A stretch of 64,000 nt of DNA. Origin: Phascolarctos cinereus (taxonomy: Eukaryota > Chordata > Mammalia > Diprotodontia > Phascolarctidae). The position numbers and the translations under genes are program-made. The notes beneath the pieces were generated by a model. The model had not been told where the DNA came from. It made no database searches and was given only the letters and a program-made list of their open reading frames with translations. Of the stretch, positions 55,966 through 64,000 are shown in pieces. Each line of letters opens with the position of its first letter. The stretch's first letter is position 1. The DNA lies in the NCBI RefSeq assembly GCF_002099425.1, contig NW_018343953.1:9434001-9498000 (forward strand), given 5' to 3'.

Positions 55966-58800
55966 GAATCACAGAATGATAGAATTTCAGAGTTAGAGGG
56001 ACCTCAGTGCCTATCTAGTCCAATCCATACTTGAAAGGAATACTGGATATACTTAACAGGTGGTCCCCCTACCTCTACTTGAAAACCTCTAATGAGAGGG
56101 AATCTCTAACCTCTCTAATCAGCCTAATTCAACTTTGAGTAGATCTAATTGTCAGGAAAATTTTGCAATTTCTCACCATCCTTCTCTCCCTATTTATTTC
56201 ATCCCTCCCTATGGAATTTACTTCTACCTACTATTTTGCCCTCCTATCACTTAATCTACCCATTTCTGTGAGTCCCTCCCTTCTTCTCTCTACCCCACCC
56301 CCTCCTAATTTTTAATCTACACACCCTTCTAAAAATCCCTTCCTTATCCTATCCCCTTGGACTGGTTATTTCTTTCTAAATTTAGAAGACTCTTATACTC
56401 TTTGAGATGTAAATGTTCCCTCTTTCACCCATTTCTGATGAGAGTAAGGTTGCAGCACTACCAGCCCTACCCCCATGCTTTCTTTTTCTTTATCAGTTCT
56501 TCCTTTCATGCCTCATTTGTATGAGATAAGTGATCCTTTTTTACCACTCCTTTCCCAGTTTTAGGTTTTAGAATGGCCCCATCATACTCAGCTCAGCCCA
56601 AGCCTTTCTTTCAAACTACCCAAGTAATGATGATAGTCATAAGAATACTGATAACGTTTTCACATATAAAAAGAATTTGACCTTATTGAGTCCCTTATAA
56701 TTGGTGTTTAATGTTTAGCTTATAGTTCTCTTGGATCTTGTATGTCTAATTTCTCATTAAGTTCTGGTCTTTTTGTTACAAATACCTGAAAGTATTTCAG
56801 TTCATTAAATGCCCATTTTTTGGGGTTCAGGATTATATTTAACTTTGATGGGTAAGTCACCCTTGGTCACAACCCCAGTTCTTTTGCTCTTTGAAATATA
56901 ATGTTCTAAGTCCTACTGTCCTTCAGCTTAGAAGTTACTAGGTCTTGTGTGATCCTGATTGTTACTCTGCCATATCTAAATTATTTTTTTTCTTGTGGCT
57001 TACAATATTTTCTACTTAACCTGGGAGCTTTGAAATTTGACATTAATATTCCTATAGGTTTTCCTCCAGGGATCTCTTTCAGGTGGTGTTTGGTGTTTTG
57101 TTTTGTTTCCTGTTTCTCCTTTACCTTCTTGTTCTAAAACTTCAGGATAATTTTCCTGAAGAGTTTCTTGTATATTGTATCAAGATTCTTTTTTTGATCA
57201 TAACTTTCCAGTAGTGTAACAATTCTTATATTTTTCTCCTCAATCTGTACTCCAGATCATTTGTTTTTCTAATAAGATGTTTCACATTCTCTTCTATTTT
57301 CTCATTGTTTTGATTTTGTCTTATTATTTTTTGGAGTCTTACAACATCATTAACTTCCTCTTGCACAATTTTAATTTTCAAGGGGTTCTTTTCTTCCTCA
57401 AGTTTTTGAATCTCCTTTCCCAGTTGGTTGAATTTCTTCTCAAGATTTTCTTTATTTTCTTAAGTTATTTCTTATTTTTTCTGAATTTTTCCTTGATCTC
57501 TCTTCTTAGCTTTTGGAAGTCTTTTTTGAATTCTTCCAAGAACTCTTTTTGAGCTTGTGACCATTTGATGTTTCTCTTGGTAAAAGGAGTGGCTCTTTTT
57601 AGCTTCATTATCTTCCTCTGAATATGAACCCAGATCTTCTATCCCCATAGTAGCTGTCTATGGTTGGGTTCTTTCTCCTTTGCTTGCTCATTTTTATTTT
57701 TCTCTTCTCTTTAGCAGCTTATTATTGTAATCAAGTTCTATTCCTGAGGTGTGAGAAATGGTGCCCCAGGCCTCAGGTCCACTCTGTCCAGGGCAGGGGT
57801 TGGGGTAACCTTGGGCACTACTCTTCATTTCTAAGCCATGGCTAGGGTCCCCAGCCATATTGACTGACCTGAGGAAACTGTGGTGCCTACAAACTTCAGC
57901 TCTCCCCTCTACCCTGGAACCAAAACCAATGGCCCACAGCCAGCAGAGTCCCTTCCACTCACTGCACTCACTGGGAGTGTGCTTGCTTCTTCTCACCCAT
58001 ATCCATAGCCCAGAAACTTGTTATACAACAGCCAGGGTCTTTCAGTCTTCCCCTGCTCAGCCCTTTAATCCCCCCACTGTTCATATAGTGAAAGTTCCTG
58101 AGGTTGAGCCTGTCCCCAGGGCTTATTGTTTGTTGATTCAGTGGAGTCAGCCTGGAGGTGTTTGCATTTCACTGGCCAAACCTTGGTTCTTAAAGGTCTT
58201 TTCCTGAGGCCCTTTCAAGTTGTCATAGGAGGACAACTACTGCTTTACCCCCACTTTTGTTTATTTCTGCTACTCTGCATTTACTTTGAGGCAATGTTCT
58301 ATCTCTTGTTTGTTTGTTTGCTTGTTTCTTTCTTTCTTTCTTTCATGCAATTTCTACCCATTGCTCTTTCTTCCCCTCCCAAGCCAAATATAATATTGAA
58401 TCATCAAAAAAAAAAATGCAGCTTCAAATACAGTTGTCATGTCTCCTTTGATTTTCTCTTCTTTAGGTTTAAGCATACTTGGTTCCTTCAACAGATCCTC
58501 ATATAATAGGGACTCAAGACTTTTTACCATCCTAGTTGTCCTTTTATTTAAATACTACAGCTTATCAGTGTTCTTCTTGAACTTCATCTTGAACTTGGAG
58601 TACCAATACTCCAGTGAGGTCAGGCAAGGTCAGAGTACAGTAAAACTATTACCTCCCTATTGCTGGTAACCATACCCCTCAATATAGACTCAAACTGTAT
58701 TAGTTTTTGGCTGCCACAACACACTACTAACTCATATTGAATCCATTGTAGACTAGGTTTCTTCTCCATGTTTCAAGTTAAATACTACAGTCAGTCTGAG
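55966..58800 (-). mobile_element. CR1/L3-type LINE, antisense, split by an L1-clade insertion
   Basis: The left part (55966-56173) reads 'gttagagggacctcagtgcc' to 'ctaattgtcaggaaaatttt'. The right part (58346-58800) resumes with 'gcaatttctacccattgctc', 'ttggttccttcaacagatcc' and 'ctgccacaacacactactaa'. Reversed, 58624-58570 contains LEYWYSKFKMKFKKNTDK, a decayed CR1 'LEYCVQFWAPHFKKDIDK'. The interruption is the element at 56174-58345. Confidence 0.8.
56174..58345 (-). mobile_element. L1-clade element with 5'UTR and ORF1 only (HAL1-like), 10-bp target duplication
   Basis: Reading leftward there is a moderately GC-rich 5'UTR (58345-57609). ORF1 starts at 57608 (MKLKRATPFTKRNIKWSQAQ) and runs through coiled-coil and RNA-binding regions to about 56690. 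A pyrimidine-rich (+ strand) 3' segment ends at 56174. There is no ORF2. 'tgcaatttct' occurs at 56164-56173 and 58346-58355, and the CR1/L3 text joins across the gap. ORF1 carries several stops. The expected A-tail is not visible at the 3' end. A HAL1-type half-L1 fits best; an L1 with a large deletion is the alternative. Confidence 0.65.
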
Positions 58801-60404
58801 GTCAAGGTAGCTGGCTATGATCATAAGTATTGGCTATTTGTTTAGCTTAACTCAAGAAACATAGAAGCCTTCTGATCTGAGCCAATCAAGGGTTTTATTG
58901 GGAGGGTCCCTACTTAGGAAGTTATGACTAATTTTCCACCCATAATTTCACATAAAGGGAAGTATTGATGATAGAGTAAAGTGGAGGTTTTTATCCTGGA
59001 AAATTCTTTACATAGTAGATAGAAAAAGAGGGGTATGGAGGCTTCAGGAAAATGACAAGTGGAAGAGAGGACATAATTTGGGTATGGATAGCTCATTAGA
59101 CAAAGAATGAGGAAGACAGTTTATTTGTTTTTAATTTCCTGAATTACAATAGTCATCAATTGACTAATGGTCAAATGCTACTCTAGGGTGACTAGGGACA
59201 ATCATAATCAGCACACTTCCTAGGCAACATAGCAAAGTCAAGAAAGATAGAAAAAAGTAGGCATGCAGATCTGAATAAGCTGAAATTAATATAACACAGT
59301 TACAAGTCAAGAGGTAAATCTCTCTTTATCAAAATGACTTCCTATATTTCAAACATTACTTCTGGAGTAGTGAGACCAAAGTTATAACTCACTTCCTGTA
59401 GTAGATTATAGAGGCAAATGGGGAGGAATGGTCACAAATTTAAAGTTATAGAAAATCATCTAGAGTACCATTTCTGTACCCAGAGAGAATAATTGTATAC
59501 CACTTTCATATTCACCCCCTCCCTTCCTCCACTGTGTAGCTATTCTAGTAGAGAGATGGCACCAGTGGTGTGAGGGAGCCAGCTCGAACTAGCTTCTGAG
59601 AACTGATTATTAAATTTTCATTGTGAATATTTATACCTCAGAATCAACATACTCTACAAATCAAGGCTTGACATTGTTTTCTTGATTGTGTAAACTTAAA
59701 AAACAGTGGAGAAAATGTTAATAATGCATATTAAACTTAAAACTATGTTTTGTGTGTGTGTGTGTGTGTGTGTGTTTTCCAGAGAGTTGGTTGTTAAAGA
59801 TTTATCTGCAAACCTCTGACTGGAGCCATAAAAGGGTCTTTAACAGAAATTACCTTTCTAAAGAAAACGCAGTAGGACTTCAGCTTTGATTAGCGGTATC
59901 TCTCATTCTTAGGGTTCTAATGCCATCTCTTGACTAAGGGCCATTTTTTATTTTCTCTCTGGGGTTGCTGTGATAATCACCATGCTATTGGGACTAGAGT
60001 TTGTTTTATTTTGGTTTTGTTTTTTATAATCCTGTTTGGAAACAGGAAAATTTGAGGTCAAGAAAAATCAATCCAATACAAATTATTCTCAGATGGCAAG
60101 ACAAATAGCTTTTTAATCTACCAAGTGAGTACTGTAATTTCTAAAGGTGATAGTGACGGCAAAACAATGAGGCATCACTAGGAAAATCTCACCATCATCT
60201 TTGCAGAATTTCTTTTCCCAAACTCCCCAAACTATCCTTATATTCAAGCTAGGTTCATGTCAATATTCAGATGTCTCACTCAGAGATATAATCTAAAAGG
60301 ACTCTGCAAAAAAGCCTGATGACAATTTCTCTTCATTGTGTGTTGGGTGGCAGGAGAGGCAGAATTTCTGATATATCATCACCTAATGCTCCCCTATCAA
60401 ATTA
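58801..60404. other. Unique sequence with one (TG)n
   Basis: About 1.6 kb with no recognised exon or repeat family, apart from the microsatellite at 59750-59775. Confidence 0.4.
59750..59775. repeat. (TG)n microsatellite
   Basis: Thirteen uninterrupted tg units. Confidence 0.95.
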
Positions 60405-61110
60405 TGTGCCAAATGTGACCCTGGTATCCACATTATGGAGGAGTAAAACAGAGAAGCAGAATGATAGACCACTATAATTCGTTAATATGGATGCACTATT
60501 AAACAAAATCTTAGTGATGAGGCTACATACATGTATCTATAGTACTCATTACAATTGAATTGGTTTTATACCAGAAATATATGGATAATTTAATTTTAGG
60601 AAAACTATCACTATATTAAACATTGATTAAAAGATTTTTAAAATCATATTATCATATCAATAGATGCACCCTTAAGCTTCTAGTAAGAGGTCACTCACCT
60701 CATTAAAACACTAAAAATCATAGAAATAGAAACATTTTCACTAATGTGATCAAACACATTTATCTGAAATAAAAAGCTTGAATTATTTTTAATGTTTTAC
60801 TGGAAAAATGTCCAATAAGATCCTAGTGAAGTAAGGCTGTCTCTTGTGTCCATAGTTATTTGACACAATGGTATAAGTCCTAATTTAGCAGTAAGGCATG
60901 AAATAAAGACATTAAGGAAAAAGATGATATAAAATTATCTCTTTGAAAGCAATATGACAGGAAGATGGGCACACTAAGTCTTGGATGATAGGGTTATGAA
61001 TTGAGTAAACTATTCTGGAAAAAAAAATTGGAATTGTAGAAGAAAAGTAATTAAGTTCTTCATATCCTTTGACCTTGAGATTCCACAATTGAGAGTTTAG
61101 TTATAGCAAG
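60405..61110 (+). mobile_element. L1 ORF2 reverse-transcriptase fragment, sense
   Basis: 'atgatagaccactataattc', 'aattttaggaaaactatcac', 'tatcaatagatgca', 'ccaataagatcctagtgaag' and 'ttcatatcctttgaccttg' appear in L1 ORF2 order from mid-RT to the 3' region. Much internal sequence is deleted and frames are broken. It may be the missing part of the L1 at 52010-55780. Confidence 0.7.
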
Positions 61111-61129
61111 ACAGCAATAAAATCAGCAA

Positions 61130-61225
61130 GAATTTATTAAGCACTTCTTATGTACCAGGCACAATGCTAGGCATTGGAGATACAAATGCAAAATATGAAA
61201 CAATCTGTCAAGAGTGTATATGCTG
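61130..61225 (-). mobile_element. L2/MIR 3' end, antisense
   Basis: 'atttattaagcacttcttat', 'gtaccaggcacaatgctagg' and 'attggagatacaaatgc' are the reversed L2 3' terminus. Confidence 0.7.
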
Positions 61226-61250
61226 TCAAAAATAGAAAAGGTGCAAAAGT

Positions 61251-61255
61251 GGAGA

Positions 61256-61331
<76 letters not shown>
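61251..61331. repeat. (GA)n microsatellite
   Basis: About 80 bp, nearly uninterrupted ga units. Confidence 0.97.
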
Positions 61332-61333
<2 letters not shown>

Positions 61334-61369
61334 AAGAATGAGAATATCCACTGATTTCAGAATGCCTTA

Positions 61370-61560
61370 AGGAACATTCATAGAGCTGAAAGGGACCTCA
61401 GAAGCTATCTAGGACAACCTCATCCTTTTACAATTGAAGAAACTAAGACTCAAAAAAAGTAAGTGATTTACCCAATGTCACAGAGTTACATATCAGAGTC
61501 AGAATTTGAATCCCAGATCTCTGATTCCAGAATCACTGTTTTTTGCACTGTAATATTCAG
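61370..61560 (-). mobile_element. MIR3-like CORE-SINE, antisense
   Basis: 'gagctgaaagggacctcaga', 'aattgaagaaactaagactc', 'ttacccaatgtcacagagtt' and 'tttgaatcccagatctctga' give the complete reversed order. Confidence 0.88.
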
Positions 61561-64000
61561 AAAAAAGAAAAAGAAAAAAATGGGAAAGCTTTTATGAAGT
61601 GATAGTGAAGAAAGAATTAAAAGACAAACAAAGCAATAACTACAACATCATAAATAATTACACCACCAAATGGCAACCAAACCCAGGTCAAACACAATGG
61701 ACAGCATTGTACAGAAGTATCAATACTAAAGTGTATATTTTTCTTTTCTGTTAACTATTATACAACAAAAGCAGAAAGAATCATGCGTTATTAATCACAA
61801 TCACTCTCTTAGGGTTTCCAGTTTGATTTTTTTCTTGTTTTCAAGGGATATGCTTTGTTAGGTTTTTGTGTTTTTTAGGAATTGTGTTAGATCAAAAGAA
61901 AACGTGTTTGTAGGGGCGTGACTGGCATTCACTTCCATAAGTATAACAAATGTCTGTTAACATCTACAAAACCTAAATAGCCCCTGCCTTCATTAAGCTT
62001 TCATTCAAGAAGGTCGACCCCAAATAACCTCGACAAAGTCTGTATAGTGAACTATTCCACCACTACATCCTCAACTTTCAATTTCATTTTTCTCACAAAA
62101 AAGGCTTATAAAATGATAAAGAATCTAAACCTTCTTTAGCACTGTATTTTTAAGTAAAATATTTTGGGTTCCTGTATTCCCCCAGAATTAACTAGTTGAA
62201 TTAAACCTTCAAGATATTTGGTGTGTATACCTCAAATCACAACAAGGTCAAGGTATCAAGGCATTCTGGACAATTAAATGTCAACCCCCAAACACTGTAT
62301 CAGTCTTGCTCCATAATTAAAAGGATGTGTGTTAACCTGTTTTATGTTAGTCTCTTGTCTTTAAGGTTCCCTACACTAATGGTTATCAAATGGGTGGCTG
62401 TTTATTTTATAAGGGAAAGCCTACCCTGAGGACCTCTGGTTGTTTAAGTACTTTAAATAAACATTCTCTGTAAACTCTAAAACGGTGGGCATTTACAGGG
62501 ACTTCCATAAAGGGCTCATTTACATTCAGATCAGTGGGGGCAAAAAGAAATAGAACAAAGGATCATTTAAACTTCCTCATCCTCATCTTTAGAATTCAAT
62601 CTACAAGTTCAAGTACCTAATGGTCTCTTTCCAAAAGGCTAAATCAAGATTGCCATTGATGAGTGGAACTTGATATTTTATATCATCAATCAAATTGCAT
62701 CATTTCTGGAAGGTTTTGAGAATCCCTTTGTATGCTATCAAACCTATGTTAGAAATCCTTATGGTTCCAATTGATCACAACATATTGCTTAGTCCATACA
62801 TTCCATAGGCCTTGCAGCCAAGGTGGTTTCTTCTAGAACTATCCACTGGCTAGCTGCTGGTGAAATGCCCTTGATGTTGCTTAAAGAGAAATACGTCTCC
62901 TGTTTAGATGGCTGTGTGTTTTAGGCCCTATTGCTGATGAGTGGCATTGATGTTGTTCAAAGAAACAGGCCTTTGGGGAAATAAGAAAATAACACAAAGA
63001 CAAAATAATCTTTGTGCGATACATTACGTTTTCTTTAAAATGGAGACCTTAGCCATGTGCAACCAGAACAAGATGGAAGCCAAGAATGGATTATCTATAT
63101 AAGCCCTAAATATTTTTTTCTCTTCTTACTTTTCAATCCCTTTAGTTAGGCAAAGTACATTGATGATGTTGCGTTTTATAGCTTCATTTCCATGAAAAAA
63201 TTAAAACTATTGTCTTGAATAATAACTGCTTGTGACTAGAGCTATAATTAGTAAATTTTGTACAAAATGGCAAGAATGAAAAATGGAGCCCTGAGTAAGC
63301 ATCATGGAGGGTATCTTCAGTTAGGCATGGGAATTAGAAACAGAAATATGAGGATACCAATACCAACTGAAGAATGTGGATCAGGGAAGAAAGAACAAGG
63401 CAGAAGCATTTCCCATTCTGCCACTGGGGGACTTCCTAATCAAAATGTATTTTTCTTGCTAACTGGCAGATAAATTCTGTTGTTTCTATGTTGTTGAAGG
63501 ACTACAATTTCTAAGAACATTCTGAATTCCACATCCAAGCACAGCTCTAGTCCTCTTAGGCTAGTGAGAGCTCTGTTGGTGAAAAAAAGTAATGAAGTCT
63601 CTTAGTGACATCATTTTTAGAAAACTGTGTTCCTTTCATTTTACCTATAATGAACTATAATGCACTTTGTACATCTTACCATACTATATAAATATTAGTG
63701 GTCAATATAATCATCAAGTCTGAGAACTTGAGTAGAAATCTGATAGCTGTTTTCTAACATTTGGAAATAAAAAGAATATTCATCAAATTTCCAAGTAGAT
63801 TCCTCTAAGGCCAAAATACTAAAACTAATCTAAAAGTGAAGTCATCAAATAACATTTTTGCACAAAATAAGTCAATTAATGTTTATTTGTTTTGTTTTGT
63901 TTACAATTTCCATTGTACTGGAAAACTGATGTCATGTATATATGCACCCTTTCTGGACTCACTCCCCAAATTGAACACTTGTATTCATGGGTTGGGTCCT
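61561..64000. other. Repeat-poor block to window end
   Basis: About 2.4 kb without a recognised repeat, exon or RNA gene. Several stretches (about 61750-62060 and 62460-62900) are of mixed composition and free of low complexity, as conserved non-coding sequence often is, but nothing here proves that. Confidence 0.45.

Noticed and set aside
57860-58506. Overlapping plus-strand open frames of 115 and 126 codons
   Set aside because: They are antisense to the 5'UTR of an L1-clade element and run into CR1/L3 sequence. Their openness follows from local GC content.
1-64000. CRISPR arrays, bacterial operons, Shine-Dalgarno sites, prophage
   Set aside because: Repeat content, composition and absence of long open frames show mammalian nuclear DNA. 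No regularly spaced direct repeats of CRISPR type were seen.

Overview
The window looks like an AT-rich, gene-poor stretch of a marsupial genome. By eye it is roughly 60-65% A+T. No open frame exceeds 174 codons, and none looks like a host protein. I found no coding exon, structural RNA gene, bacterial-type operon or CRISPR array. The marsupial assignment rests on the repeats. There are five copies of a tRNA-headed SINE with an RTE/BovB-like 3' tail (Mar1 type), several short tRNA-headed SINEs that end after 'cccaattgcct' (WSINE1 type), many MIR- and MIR3-like CORE-SINEs, L1 elements with marsupial-type sequence, L2, CR1/L3 and RTE LINE remnants, and hAT and mariner MITEs. Family names come from recalled consensus patterns, not from a database search.

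Layout. 0-6 kb holds an L1 3' end (+) and one long, decayed, antisense L1 (about 1.7-5.75 kb) carrying a hAT MITE with an 8-bp target duplication. 6-10.8 kb holds microsatellites, L2 pieces, MIR-type SINEs and a ~200-bp CT/CTT tract. 10.8-13.8 kb is a mostly repeat-free, relatively GC-richer block with a TATA box and clustered E-box/MEF2-like motifs. 13.8-20 kb holds a Mar1 SINE, an RTE fragment, a long unique stretch, and an L1 3' end struck by two WSINE1-type SINEs. A striking hairpin with a 36-bp perfect stem sits at 20.1 kb. 22-30.7 kb is a dense nest of SINEs, an antisense CR1/L3 element, two L2 elements and a pair of unclassified ~170-bp repeat copies. 31-43.8 kb is mostly unique, with an RTE endonuclease remnant, SINEs and microsatellites. 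43.8-47.5 kb carries two solo LTRs of one endogenous-retrovirus family and a palindromic hAT MITE. 47.5-51.2 kb is unique. 51.2-61.1 kb holds sense L1 pieces and an antisense CR1/L3 into which an L1-clade element showing only a 5'UTR and ORF1 has inserted. 61.6-64 kb is unique.

There are no genes to place in a pathway. The content makes sense as three LINE/SINE partnerships (L2 with MIR, L3 with MIR3, RTE with Mar1) laid down over a long time, with later L1, WSINE1, LTR and DNA-transposon insertions whose nesting gives relative ages. The repeat-poor blocks are the places to look for conserved regulatory DNA, but conservation cannot be judged from one sequence.
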